Of a stretch of DNA of 64,000 nucleotides, positions 42,733 to 55,139 are shown in pieces; the first letter of the stretch is position 1, and each line of letters starts with the position of its first letter. The notes under the pieces were generated by a model that saw only the letters and a program-made list of their open reading frames with translations, was not told the DNA's origin and made no database searches. Location of the stretch: contig OY754984.1 of NCBI GenBank assembly GCA_963576475.1, positions 15,021,722 to 15,085,721 of the forward strand, read 5' to 3'. This DNA comes from Molanna angustata. Lineage: Eukaryota; Arthropoda; Insecta; Trichoptera; Molannidae. Position numbers and translations under genes: made by a program.

Positions 42733-43134
42733 CTTTCCTGGGTATCCCGATACGATGTCTCCATTGTTCCACGCGTCCCCCTTGATGGTCAGACAGTCGA
42801 GGCTGCTGGTGGGGCTTTCCGCCATGTTGTACGATATGTACGGCTGCGCGTGCCTGGTGGGGCGGGCCGTGACTCGAGCCAGGTAGCTCGGGAAGGAGAG
42901 CGGGTCCAGGGGGGGCTGGCCGCTGCGGGCCGTGTAATAGGGCCGCTGCGGCTGCACCCGCCCCCGCCCCAGCAAGTACTCGGACGAGTGGTGAAGGAGG
43001 GGGGGCCGCCGCCCGCCGACCTGCACCCCCTGCGACACCTGCGACGGTTTGAGGACGACTGAGCGGGAGGGGTCCGGGGGTGCCGGCGGGGAGGTGCCCT
43101 GCGACAGATTGGACGCGTCGTCACCGTCGCACAT
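42733..43134 (-). CDS. Orai: Probable Orai exon 1 (first seen coding exon), N-terminal cytosolic region
   Basis: 402 nt, 134 codons, GC-rich. Acceptor TTTGTTTCAG lies directly before ATGTGCGAC at 43134, and donor GGAAAG|GTCAGT at 42732 ends in phase 0, matching exon 2. It reads MCDGDDASNLSQGTSPPAPP, then Arg/Pro/Gly-rich sequence with AQPYISYNMAE and DIVSGYPGK at the end. Long Pro-rich N-termini are known in insect Orai. Assignment rests on strand, phase, coding composition and position 6.9 kb upstream of exon 2; the sequence itself is not conserved enough for me to prove it. The acceptor implies an upstream exon, either 5' UTR or coding. Confidence 0.68.
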
Positions 43135-43426
43135 CTGAAACAAACGCATGTCATAAATATAGTACTTATATGAGTATATTTTCTTTGGTTTTTTATGTAC
43201 TTATATAATTTTGTCTGTTTGGTTGGAAGAAATTATCTAATGGCAATAAGCCTGCCAGTGTGCATTTTATTTGTTTATATTTTGTACAAAAAGATAATTA
43301 AATAAATAAAGCCTATTTTTTATTTACTAATTGCATGTAACACATGAGATCCAACTGTCGTAGAAAAATATAAACACTTAAACACAAATAAATAAATAAT
43401 GTAAGATATTTTGTTACCTATACCTA
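43135..43426. other. Flank of exon 1 with small repeat pieces
   Basis: 43210-43270 carries a LINE-tail motif (GTTGGAAGAAATTATCTAAT, GGCAATAAGCCTGCC). 43326-43360 is a 35-bp left-end piece of the HINE-like family. Confidence 0.5.
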
Positions 43427-43787
<361 letters not shown>

Positions 43788-43810
43788 ATATTTGATGTTT
43801 TCACGGGTGA

Positions 43811-44912
<1,102 letters not shown>

Positions 44913-45034
44913 CTGTAAAAATTGTAAACTGCTAGTCCTAGAACAGGATTTCCTAGTTGTGGGCAGCAGTAATCTATTATACTTATTGTTGTCATTATAA
45001 ATATGGTGGGATAAAAGGTAAATAAATAAATATA

Positions 45035-45690
45035 TGTCGGAATAGGATAGTATGGAGGTCAGTCTGTTTTTCCTACCCAAATATGAAAACAACATGATGT
45101 ATGTTTGTAGATGAAGTATGTATCAAACTTTTGAGTGAGATATGTGTAGTGTTTACTGCCTTACAAATCTCCAAACATACATACATACATACCACCATGC
45201 TGTTTTCATATTCTGATGGGTAGGAAAAATGGACTGACCTCCATACTATCCTATCTTGATATACATACCTGCATGTGTTGTATAGAAAACAATATATCTT
45301 AAAATATTCAATAATTTGTATTTATGGGTTATAGTTTGGTACGTATTCTTCAACATACATACTATCGCTATACATTTATTTTTAACAACTACATTTTTTG
45401 AGAGTATCGACAGGAGGAAGATTGCGATCCACTTCCACGCCGGTGATGCTATAGGACCCATTGGTCCTGTTCAACCCCGGACGCAGCCGCAACGTCGGAC
45501 AACACAAATATCCCCTATCAAGCGAGTACAACCACTACCCTTAAGAGTCCAATCACAATCGTGAAGGCCCGTGAATCATAGCAGGGGTTACCCTTCCAGC
45601 AGCTCCACGAACAACAGACTGCCACAGGGAGCCTTCGCCACGACAGAGTATCGACAGTTGGATCTCATATATAACGTGCAACTAGTATCT
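45035..45690. repeat. Inverted pair of HINE-like fragments, one split by an insert
   Basis: Plus-strand fragment at 45035-45145 (GGATAGTATGGAGGTCAGTC). Minus-strand fragment at 45165-45372, resuming at 45652-45690 (TCGACAGTTGGATCTCAT, then AACGTGCAACTAGT). The two face each other. Confidence 0.6.
45373..45651. other. GC-rich 279-bp insert of unknown origin
   Basis: Interrupts the HINE-like minus fragment with TAT on both sides. GC-rich and unlike its surroundings. On the minus strand the end has TTAAAAATAAATG, similar to a poly(A) signal. I do not recognise it; it could be a truncated retroelement 3' end or captured host sequence. Confidence 0.5.
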
Positions 45691-46039
45691 ATATTAAAAA
45701 TTGTTTCCATTTTAGATACCTACCTATGGTCAATATACCTAATGCACGCAGCGCTTATACAAGATATTATATTATATAAAGTTGATAAGGTTACTAAGGT
45801 CATGATCGAATTGAAGATTAGATCAAATAAATTGAACGAGGCCTAATATGTTACTAGTAGGTACTACATAGGTACATGTAAAAATCAATCGAGACTTATA
45901 CCTAATTTTACTCTTCGTAATAGGACGATCGTTTTGCCATATAAAGGGCGTTTTCAACTGATCAAAAATAGGTAGGTACTATAAAATAGGTTTATTAGTT
46001 GAAGATGCCCTTATTGAAAATACCCTTAGAATGTATTGA
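45691..46039. other. Intergenic DNA, nothing recognised
   Basis: AT-rich, no gene or repeat family assigned. Confidence 0.45.
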
Positions 46040-46235
46040 AATGACCGCCGTGGCACAGTTGGAAAGTCGTTTGGTCGGGCGTCCTGGGTTCGATCCCCAG
46101 CAGAGGAGAAATTTATTTTTCGAGCTAATATTGCTTCTCTGGGCTGGAAACACTGGTTAGTTGGAAGAAAATGCCATATGGCAATTAATCGTCACTTGCG
46201 CAGGGTGCAAGGAAGTTTTCACTTCATGTGTATAG
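46040..46235 (+). repeat. SINE C (tRNA-derived), full
   Basis: A-box-like CCGTGGCACAGTTGG and B box GGGTTCGATCCCCAG, followed by body TTGGAAGAAAATGCC and CTTGCGCAGGGTGC. The TTGGAAGAAA..GGCAAT part is shared with LINE tails at 43220 and 55150, which suggests the SINE uses that LINE for retrotransposition. Confidence 0.75.
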
Positions 46236-46257
46236 ATTTACCTATAGATTATCTTTT

Positions 46258-46430
46258 TTTAATATGAATGCATATGTTCATGTAACAAGTACATATACAT
46301 TCCCTAAACTAAGCAGTGATGCTTGTGATATAGGTGAACTAATTCGGTCGTGGCAGGATTCGAACTCGCGACAACTGGATTAGGTACTAACCCAGCGCGC
46401 TAACCGCTCTGCCACCACCACCCATCTAAA
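46258..46430 (-). repeat. SINE B, copy 2
   Basis: Minus orientation. Head CAGAGCGGTTAGCGCGCTGG and B box GAGTTCGAATCC, with body including ATCACTGCTTAGTTTAGGG. A small TAGGTA-type insertion interrupts the head near 46383. Confidence 0.78.
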
Positions 46431-46656
46431 TATAAATCTATCTAGCATATAAATGTGTATTTTAACGTGTAATACGTTTATGGAAAAAATGGACTAAATT
46501 CATTACTGATCTGACCACCGCAATTATTATCACTACAAGGCGATACTATTAAAAAAAATAAAAAAACGTTATTATTAATCTGGTTTGATTTTAAGTTACA
46601 TAATTATGGAGCTCTACAATTTTTACCCTGTATCATTGTTAAAAATAAAAGTTTAA

Positions 46657-47345
46657 GGTGGGGACTGCTGCCAACGTACCTATTTTTCAATTTGATATAC
46701 CATCATTATTTCTTATCAAATCGTTTGAAAAAAATAATTTATATAGTTTGGGTATTAATAAAGAAAAATATATCTTTACTTTTTGGTAATGTTCTGTATA
46801 AATTCTTGTAGAAAAATAATGGCATACCCCGATTTTCAACGTTTATCTTATATTTTTAATAAACTTATAAGGCGTAGTTCAACATATTTTTTTTAAAATT
46901 AAAGAAGACAAAAATACCTAGAAAAATATGATGTGACATTGCATTAATGCATCAGGTTACCTAAAAATAAACCTAAAAAACATTTATTTTCCATTCAGCG
47001 CCATTACGAAATAAAAGTTTTTTTTTGTTTATTTACTTAACCTGATGCATTAATGCTACGTCACATCATATTTTTCCACATATTTTGTTCTTCTTTAATT
47101 TATAAAAAAAAATATTGTTCTATAGGTACCTTATATTTTTTTAGAAATTTAAGAAAAATGTCAAAAATCGGGGTATGCTTATTATTTTCCTACAAGAATA
47201 TATACAGAACATAATTAAAAAGTTAAGGTATATTTTTCTTTATTAATATCCAAACTAACTAGGTTATTTTTTCAAAATGATTCGTTTTGTAGTAATGATG
47301 CAATTTCAAATTGAAAAAATAGGTACGTTGGCAGCAGTCACCCTC
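46657..47345. mobile_element. Fold-back DNA element with TTAA target duplication, 689 bp
   Basis: Arms of about 300 bp are inverted copies: left GACTGCTGCCAACGTACCTA, right TAGGTACGTTGGCAGCAGTC. TTAA flanks both ends (46653-46656, 47346-47349), as in piggyBac-type insertions. Nothing is encoded. The central ATTAATGCATCAGGTTA motif is also inverted. Confidence 0.8.
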
Positions 47346-47349
47346 TTAA

Positions 47350-48960
47350 GAATAGTCTGATTATTTTGTTAGGAATGTAAAACCACTCATTTCTATAAAT
47401 ATAGGTAATACAATATTGTTGTTGTCAGTTATAGTGAATGGCTTCTATTTAATCTTGATAATTATTATTTGATAAGAATGTATTGTTTCATATTTAACTA
47501 TGTGCATACTTAGCGATGAGCTGTGCCAGTCTTGGTCACGCATTTAACGTTTATAACAAAACTTACGGTCGCTTTCACCAAGGCCCTCTGGATTCGTTCG
47601 TTACCCTCTAGACAGAAAGGTAGGAAAAAATGACCGACGTATAAGTCGTGTGGAGTTTGACAGCTATAATTATTGGCGATTAATCGCTTTTCACGCATTT
47701 ATATACACTGTATACAATAAAATTAGATTAAAACGTTAATCCTACTAAAATAATTCAATGAACGAAAAAATAATTGAAAGAAAAAGGGTTTGGTCTTGGT
47801 CACGAACATACCCATCCCTATTTTCTTTCAACTAGTATGTCGCGGTCTTGTGATGATAATGATTATTTTCCTAGGCTATTATGGAGTGGTGTTCTCAATG
47901 GTGTGATATATGTCAACAAAGCGATTGCGCAAACACACTAAACTAAGGTGCTTTATTAATAACAATAACTAGGGTCGCCATCATTTCTAGTAACAAATGC
48001 GGGATCTTAACACTTTCGAACACCCAGGAAGAAGCGTATATCCAGCAGTGGAGTGAAAGGGGCCAAAAAGAAGAAGAACACTTTCGATGCCCAAAATGTA
48101 TGAACGCATTCAACGCCGAAGCACACTTTTAAATAGCACAATTTTATGTCACTAATATCTACGCATGCGCATGAAATATTGAGCCGTGATTGGTTAAACC
48201 ATGTTTACACTGTTAGACTGGGTTGTTTCAACAAAAGTATCAGTAGGTAATAGTATGTTTGAAATACTCTGATTTCATAAAATTGTTCAAAATTGCGTCG
48301 TTTAACGGTATCAGATTTCAACGAAACAACCAAAGTATTGAACAATTTTATGTAATCAAAGTATTTTAACTATACTTTTACTTTAATCTTTGTTCGAGAA
48401 ACACGGCTTTAGTAAGTTTAATATAAAAAATCGCTATCCAAGTTATCTTTGTTTAGGTTAGGTATGTATAAATGTAACTATTGCGAATCGCGTGCGCGAG
48501 TTGCATTGTAAACAAGGAATAATGTGCGTTTTTCATACTTGTTTACAAAAAATTAAAACAAATCGTTCGATTTCATTTTCATTGGACTGTAACGATTGGT
48601 CACCGAACATCATCACCAATCATAGTCGAATGTTTTCTACTTCTTGTTCATTTTCTTCATTGCTGATGATCTTGTCCATTTTAATGAATAATTCCTGTGC
48701 CTTTCTTAGGGTCTTAGCTACCGGGAGATCTGTAATCCTAATTATTTTTATGCTAGTGACTAACATTATATGAAAGTATCTACTTTAATATTGTGATCGA
48801 TGCTGTCTATTCAAGATCGACAGTTAAACGTCAGCGGATGTTAACAGGGTATTTTTTAAAAAAATAATATGCTTGTATGCAGGATATTCTACAACTCCAA
48901 CATACGTATTCAATGTACATCCTCCTACCGCAGGAAATATTTATATTAAAGAGTATAACA
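47350..48960. other. Intergenic DNA with small repeat pieces
   Basis: 48025-48080 is a short LINE-tail piece (ATATCCAGCAGTGGAGTGAA). 48483-48504 carries the GCGAATCGC-GTGC-GCGAGTTGC palindrome preceded by TTAGGTTAGG. 48250-48360 holds an imperfect inverted repeat (ATAAAATTGTTCAA / TTGAACAATTTTAT). No gene. Confidence 0.5.
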
Positions 48961-48964
48961 ACGG

Positions 48965-49490
48965 CTGGCCTTTCAATTTAAGTATTTCAAGGAGGTAATA
49001 CTTATCAAACATTTTGGGTTTCTTTTCAAGTAATGATTATCAAACATAACTATAAACTATTAATTCTCCCCATAGTTTTACATGATGTTTATATACATAA
49101 TCTAATGTAATACCTACTATTACTATAATTATTTGCTTCAAAAAGTTTTATTTACATAATTCTTGTTTAAACTAGATGCATTAATTTTTATTTACTCGTA
49201 TGTTTTTTACATCTAAATAAATGTTACTACTTCTACTACTAAAAATTTTGGCTTTTCAAGTAAAAATTATCAAACGTTTTGGCTTTGAAGTAATATTCAT
49301 CAAAATTTTTGGCTTTTCAAGTAATAATTATCAAACATTTTGGCTTTTCGAGTATTACTTATCAAACATTTGGCTTTTCAAGTAATACTTATCAAACAAT
49401 TTGGCTCTTCAAGTAATACTTATCAAACATTTAGGCTTTTCGAGTAATACTTATCAAAAATTTTGGCATTTCAAGTAATAGGTAAGTACT
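48965..49490. repeat. Imperfect minisatellite of about 30 bp
   Basis: Units around TTTTCAAGTAATACTTATCA and AACATTTTGGC, dense at 49246-49485, with scattered early units near 48980-49050. Confidence 0.85.
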
Positions 49491-49544
49491 TACAAAGCAC
49501 TCTTTGCATGGTGAATTGCCAATATTTACATAGGTCTATTTATC

Positions 49545-50341
49545 ACTAGTTGCATATAACACATGAGATCCAACTGTCGATGGCGATAGTATGCATAATC
49601 AAAGAATACGTACCAAACTATAAACAACACAAATTAATAAATAATTGAAGATATTTTATTTTCTATATAAAACATGTAGGTATGTTTGTCAGGATAGGAT
49701 AGTATGGAGGTCAGTCTGTTTTTCCTACACAGAATATGAAAACAGTATGATGGTATGTATGTATGTTTGGAGATTTAAGTATCAAACTATTAAGTCTTCT
49801 TACATATTGTGTATAGGCGACTACCATACAAATTGTATGAAGTAATGTCGTCACTAAGTTCAATTTTTATAAAAATTGTTAAAAAAAATTTGAGATGTGC
49901 TAATACAATGTTTATATTTTTTATATAAAATTAAATTATCTAGTTGGGGTGTTTCGGCTTTTTTCGATATTTAAAAAAAATGGAAGTAAAGGCAGTTAAA
50001 CTCATAAATTTATCATAAAAAAATATTTTTCTTAATAAAAAATGTTTGAGAAACCCTGGAATTAAAAAAAAAATACTTTGAGATTTTGTATTTGTCTATC
50101 TTTATACCAATTTTCAGCGTTCTAGCTTTTATGGTTTCTGAGATATATGGAAAAATAAAGTAAAAATTCAAAAGTTGATAACCCCTGACTGAAACAAAAA
50201 TTCACAATTCTGAGTATAAAAGTTTTGTAGACCTATAACTGTTTATATATTCTGAAAATTTGTGATCTGTAAATTGAGCGGATCAAAAGTTATAAGGGGG
50301 GGGGGGGGACACACCCACACACACACAGACACTCACACACA

Positions 50342-50380
<39 letters not shown>

Positions 50381-50578
50381 CTCACATAAAATGTTCTACT
50401 CCGAATTCTGAGTTAATCCATGTATGGGAACATATATGCTGCGAGGCCTCTAGTTGGTGTTATTAGCATGCAAAAAGTCCACTACACCATACAAAATTTT
50501 CCTTCGTACACGCATCTTGGCTTAATAATGTCGATTCATTAAGAGAATTGAATTCTCATGAACGAGTCGACAGTTGGA
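49545..50578 (+). mobile_element. HINE-like element, copy 5, diverged subfamily
   Basis: Complete but diverged from copies 1-3. ACTAGTTGCATATAAC start, CA-rich microsatellite at 50310-50375, terminal hairpin GAGAAT/ATTCTC (50543-50557), and TCGACAGTTGGA end. The hairpin differs from GAGAAC/GTTCTC of other copies by a compensating pair change. Confidence 0.65.
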
Positions 50579-50924
50579 ATACGAGACGAGATAGTCAAAA
50601 TATGGTGACAAACCTCATATGAACGGGACGTATGGCAACCCTACCCTACCGATAACACCTTGTTATTGATGTCACTATATTTCATTACACGCCGCGGAAA
50701 TAAAACCAGTGAGTTGTGGCCGACACTATACTCTCCACTACACAAGTATGAATTTTTGCAAAATTCTGTATGCGTATTTATTTATTAACTTTATGCAGAT
50801 TCAGCAAGTGCACAAAAGCGGGGTGGTCATTACCACAAAGCAAATATCTTCCAACCAACTCGAGGAACGTGGAGTCTCAAATGTTGATTCGGTTCAATAG
50901 TATTATTGCTTAGTAGGTACCTTA
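50579..50924. other. Intergenic DNA, nothing certain
   Basis: GTTGTGGCCGACACTATACT near 50714 resembles motifs at about 56106 and 58108, which may mark a dispersed repeat. No gene. Confidence 0.4.
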
Positions 50925-51030
50925 GAAAAAAACACAACAGTAAAAAAATACCGAAAAATGTTTTTTTTAGTTTAAGGCAATAAACTAAAAAAACTATTTT
51001 TCGGTATTTTTTAATGTTGTGTTTTTAGTA
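50925..51030. mobile_element. Short hairpin MITE, about 100 bp
   Basis: Inverted arms AAACACAACAGTAAAAAAAT and ATTTTTTAATGTTGTGTTTT around CCGAAAAAT...ATTTTTCGG. A TAGTAGGTAC-like repeat flanks both sides. Confidence 0.65.
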
Positions 51031-51394
51031 GGTACTTACGTAGTAAATTTCTATTGTATACATTTATTAAACGGGAATTAAAAATAAACTCAATGTTCCG
51101 GAACATGAGAGGCGTTTTGAAACTTTTGACAGATAAAATCATAGAGAAAAAATGAACCGTCGTCTTTGAAAAAAAAAACAGTTAAGTATATTAAGTATGC
51201 ATTCACTATAAAAACTCATTTTGTGTTTTTGTGTTGGTAAGTCAGAATTTAGTTCTACGGAGTTGCCAACATTTTAAATATTTCGCTATTCTGAAAATTT
51301 ACTGAGACTCAGATTTTATAAATAAATTTATAACTAATTTTATTGTTTTTGGGTGTACGTCATAAAGGAAATTTTATTGTTCTTACTTTGTTAC

Positions 51395-51960
51395 TTAGCG
51401 TTATCTATATTTATTTATTTAGACGACAACATACATTGTAGGTATAATAAATTATATAAAATAAAGATGATTTGAGTAATAGTAAGGCCAATTACAGGTT
51501 GTCACTGGAGTTATTGTAGGTAGTATATTAAGATAAGTTAAGAATAGTTATTGTGTGAATGAAATTGTATATGTGCGCAGTATGTTAATTGATGAGTTTG
51601 ATTATGAGGATGAAATTTTATGTCTGATATATTTTTTTAAATGTGTTGACGCTTAGTAAGAATATGTCGAACTATTGGAAATGCCTATTGTATGTATGTA
51701 TTACAGATTCTGTAGATTGTTGCATGTTGAGCGTAGTTAGTGTGTGTGTTGAGTGGTTAGGTGGAAAATAGTACTGTGTCTAGTTCTACGGGTAGGGATG
51801 TTGAAAGATATATAGTTTAAGAGAGCAGGAGAATCAATTTTACTATTAATAATATTGTGGAAAAGCATCATATCAGATAGAGTAGGTACGTCTGTTGTCG
51901 AGTGAATCAATGCAGTGCAGGTAGATCCTTGCCTCACGATACAACGGGAAATCAAGAAAT
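51395..51960 (-). pseudogene. LINE C-terminal fragment and 3' UTR
   Basis: The minus strand reads DVPTLSDMMLFHNIINSKID, PALLNYISFNIPTRRTRHST, then a frameshift to YAQHATIYRICN. The SDMMLFHNIIN..ID.P.LL pattern is the terminal part of a non-LTR retrotransposon ORF. The tail extends to about 51400. Confidence 0.65.
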
Positions 51961-52144
51961 ACTTTATATTATGTTGTCACACCTGGCAAACTTTGTTTTC
52001 TAACATCTGACAACACTAAAAAAATCTTACCAATACAAAAACACCATTATGATATTATGATGTCAAAAATGACTCCATATTTTTGCCAAATTTTGATGCC
52101 TGAACTAATGAAGTCTTTCAAACTTTTAAGCTTGGGTCCTACAC

Positions 52145-52199
52145 TGTACAGAGGACACTATATTTCATAGTAAGTCTGAAATATAGTGTCCTCTGTACA
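52145..52199. other. Perfect hairpin, 23-bp stem
   Basis: TGTACAGAGGACACTATATT continues as TCA, then a 9-nt loop and the exact complement. The stem has no mismatch. It could be a tiny MITE or a precursor-like hairpin; its perfect symmetry is more like a transposon relic than a microRNA. Confidence 0.6.
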
Positions 52200-52234
52200 A
52201 TAGGTACTATGTAATACGCATACTAAACGCATAT

Positions 52235-52410
52235 TTTTTTTAATGAATATGTCCTTGTTAAACAAGTACATATACATATTCCTACGTTCCCTAAAATAAG
52301 CATATATGCTTGTTATTGTGGTGTACGAAATTGCTCAAGGCAGGATTCGAACTCACGACCACTGGATTACTAGCCCAGCGCGCTAACCGCTCTGCCATCG
52401 ACCCATCTAT
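52235..52410 (-). repeat. SINE B, copy 3
   Basis: Minus orientation, with head GGTCGATGGCAGAGCGGTTA, B box GAGTTCGAATCC and tail AACAAGGACATATTCATT. Confidence 0.8.
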
Positions 52411-52487
52411 ATAACGCATTATAACGAATCTCATCGCATGCACTCTCTACATGATACTGTTGAGAAATTAATGTTAGAAAAAAAAAT

Positions 52488-52835
52488 ATCGCTTCTTACT
52501 ATGTCAAATATCCGGTCGAATTGAATAATAAGTCATTCGTGGTTTATCGCTTCTTACTATGTCAAATATCCGGTCGAATTGAATAATAAGTCATTCGTGG
52601 TTTATCGCTTCTTACTATGTCAAATATCCGGTCGAATTGAATAATAAGTCATTCGTGGTTTATCGCTTCTTACTATGTCAAATATCCGGTCGAATTGAAT
52701 AATAAGTCATTCGTGGTTTATCGCTTCTTACTATGTCAAATATCCGGTCGAATTGAATAATAAGTCATTCGTGGTTTATCGCTTCTTACTATGTCAAATA
52801 TCCGGTCGAATTGAATAATAAGTCATTCGTGGTTT
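52488..52835. repeat. Minisatellite, six identical 58-bp units
   Basis: Six units starting ATCGCTTCTTACTATGTCAA and ending GTCATTCGTGGTTT, with no difference seen. A partial seventh start (ATCGT) follows. Such identity means very recent amplification or an assembly artefact. Confidence 0.95.
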
Positions 52836-52914
52836 ATCGTTTAAACAAAGTTAATTATACTTTTTTTTTTAAATCAAACAAATTTGATTATGATTCTACA
52901 TACATATATTTTCC

Positions 52915-52960
52915 TTGTATAGGGAAGATCGTTTCGGCTGACTAGGCCCTTAGTAGAACC
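52915..52960 (-). other. Decayed Penelope/hammerhead-like core
   Basis: The minus strand reads GGGCCTAGTCAGCC, then GAAAC, GATC, similar in layout to 36161-36215. The CUGANGA box is lost. Very tentative. Confidence 0.25.
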
Positions 52961-52962
52961 AT

Positions 52963-53086
52963 TGTTAAAATAACCAGAAACTCTAGGTGGGTTTGCGTAC
53001 TGTGTGGATGGTTTCAATTAATTTAGTTAAAATAACCAGAAACTCTAGGTGGGTTTGCGTACTGTGTGGATGGTTTCAATTAATTT
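52963..53086. repeat. Tandem duplication, two 62-bp units
   Basis: Two identical copies starting GTTAAAATAACCAGAAACTC. A second tandem event within 130 bp of the 58-bp array. Confidence 0.9.
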
Positions 53087-53159
53087 AGTTAAAAACTTTG
53101 TTATATACCTAATCTTAACCAGTGTATAATTTAATTAGGTATATAATTCTTGTCTATAA

Positions 53160-53290
53160 CTGGCTTTATTTAAATGCCACGACCGATTTCGTTTACCTAT
53201 AGCACAAGCATTTGCTTAATATAGGTAATGTATGACGATGTAGGTACCTATATGTACTTGTTACAAGGACATATTCATTCTTTTAAAAAA
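53160..53290 (+). repeat. SINE B tail
   Basis: CACGACCGATTTCGTTTACC then TACTTGTTACAAGGACATAT, the 3' part of SINE B in plus orientation without the tRNA-like head. Confidence 0.6.
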
Positions 53291-53304
53291 AAAAACTTCC
53301 ATGA

Positions 53305-53540
53305 GAAGGCATAATTGGTGAACGTTGCGCAAGCGCATAAAGCGATCACGTTAACCGGTCGATGACAGGTCGTACGCCCTGTAGGTGCCTTGAGTTCCTG
53401 GTTCTCCTACAATATTCCAAATTCGTCTCTATTGAGATATTATTAATTTGCCTAAAAATATCATTTGATTCCCGACAGGGAAAAAATCCTATGTTTACGT
53501 ATATGCAACTATAAAAAAAATCGATATGTAGTTAATTTTG
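53305..53540 (-). repeat. Dispersed repeat, inverse of 31270-31540
   Basis: Shares, in reverse, AACGTTGCGCAAGCGCATAA and TTCGTCTCTATTGAGATATT, and then the GATTCCCGACAGG region. Family unknown. Confidence 0.6.
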
Positions 53541-54379
53541 ATTGATTAAAAAAATCAACTAGTGATATGCAGTTCTACACCATAAATACTCCCAGTATTG
53601 ACCATTTAAAACATTAAAGTTAATTACTTACATATAATAAAGTAAATTATTTTATTATTGAAAAAAAATAATATTAATTAATACATATATAGTTTTTACC
53701 ATTTTGTAGTTATACGTTGTATGGATTATCATATTATTGCACAGTTAACTGTATAGTTATATTTTAATGTTATGTAAATTTAAGTTTCACAATATTGCAC
53801 ATTTTTTTGTATTTCCATGAAATAATTACGTAACTGCAATTACAATAAGACAACGCGCGACAGTTAAAATTAATTAAAGATAAATTTTCAAAAAATTCGG
53901 CACTATACGTTTTCACAATTTTCGGTTTTAAACCGTTATGGCACGCGTTGTTTTGATGTACATATAAAAATATATTTATTTTTATTGTGTTCATATATAG
54001 GTAAGTGTATAATTTATGTACAACTTCCCGTTATGTCCGATCAGATCATATTGAATATTATATTTCGATGTAAGTAAATTATACGATTCAACTTTGTATG
54101 CGCGCTTCGACATGTGCACACAGACGAAGAACTGTCAGTGAACTAAATATTAGATTAAAGTACAAACATTACATATATATATATATATTAATGTGGAGTG
54201 TCATGTAGGTACCTACTAAATACTTACATATTATATATAGTGTGGTACCTATTATTTACTTGCACCTGGTTTGCAAGTTCTATTATCAAAACGCCATCTT
54301 GCGCGATCTATCGCAAGCTGAATTGGGTGCATCATTTTTAAGGGAACTACGACCTTAATTCTTAGTTTATTCGCTTCCC
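53541..54379. other. AT-rich DNA, nothing recognised
   Basis: Includes a short (AT) run near 54173-54188. No gene. Confidence 0.5.
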
Positions 54380-54470
54380 TAAAATCTATCCCGGAACGCC
54401 GAAACTCAAGCCAAACGGTTTACCATTGTTTCAGGGCTCGGCGGCGGTCTGCATTCTTTTATTAAATTAC
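54380..54470 (-). repeat. Decayed SINE C piece
   Basis: GGAACGCCGAAACTCAAGCC and GGTTTACCATTGTTTCAGGG match the minus-strand head of SINE C at 42261-42335 with many changes. Confidence 0.4.
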
Positions 54471-54484
54471 AAAAAAGCTATTAT

Positions 54485-54670
54485 TTAATTTTGATTCTTC
54501 TTCTTTTTCTTTTTGTTGGCCTGTCAGAACCCCCAACGTTGACGATCTCCCTCTGACCCGTGCTGTCCGGAATAACTGCTCCACAGTTCTGAAGCCCGTC
54601 CATTCTCTAAAATTACGCAGCCAGGACATCTGTCCTCCTTCCAGTCCTGAGGCGACCTTCTATCTACATA
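54485..54670 (-). pseudogene. RTE-like LINE 3' end
   Basis: The minus strand reads GGQMSWLRNFREWTGFRTVE and QLFRTARVRGRSS. This matches QLSWLRNIR..TGIRTVEELF of the LINE at 58960-61000, so both belong to one family. Confidence 0.75.
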
Positions 54671-55139
54671 TTATAAACTGGAGCAAGTGGTATTTTTTCC
54701 CCTTATTGTGTGGCCCAGACGTGTGATCTTGCGGACGTTTAAGCCGGTCGCAGACCAAAATAGCATAGCTGAGGCTGTTTTTCATACAAGTGTGTGCTCT
54801 TTCTTGGCAATTTTGTATGAATTCGTTTACCATACCATATTTTGAAGAGCGTTTTGTTCTCATATAACGTGTCTACATATAAAATGTTATTGGTTTTATG
54901 TAATTGAATTGTTCTATAATGTACTCACTTTCTCAGCACGAGCTTTTTAGGCTTTTTGAGAAAGGGAAGAGACAAAAAACCAGTGTTCAAATTCAAATAT
55001 TTGTAATGTATGTACAAGTATGTAGTTTTATGAATTATAAACTAATAATAATAATAATGCGATTCTTTAAATTGTTAGTGTCTGTGTCCCTCATCTTCTA
55101 CTTTACCTGTATATTTATTTATTTATTTATTTGAATCTT
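54671..55139. other. Intergenic DNA, nothing recognised
   Basis: No gene or repeat family assigned. Confidence 0.45.

Noticed and set aside
42789..43154. Arg/Pro-rich 121-codon frame
   Set aside because: Alternative frame of the GC-rich exon at 42733-43134; only the other frame has matching splice phase and the acceptor-ATG arrangement.
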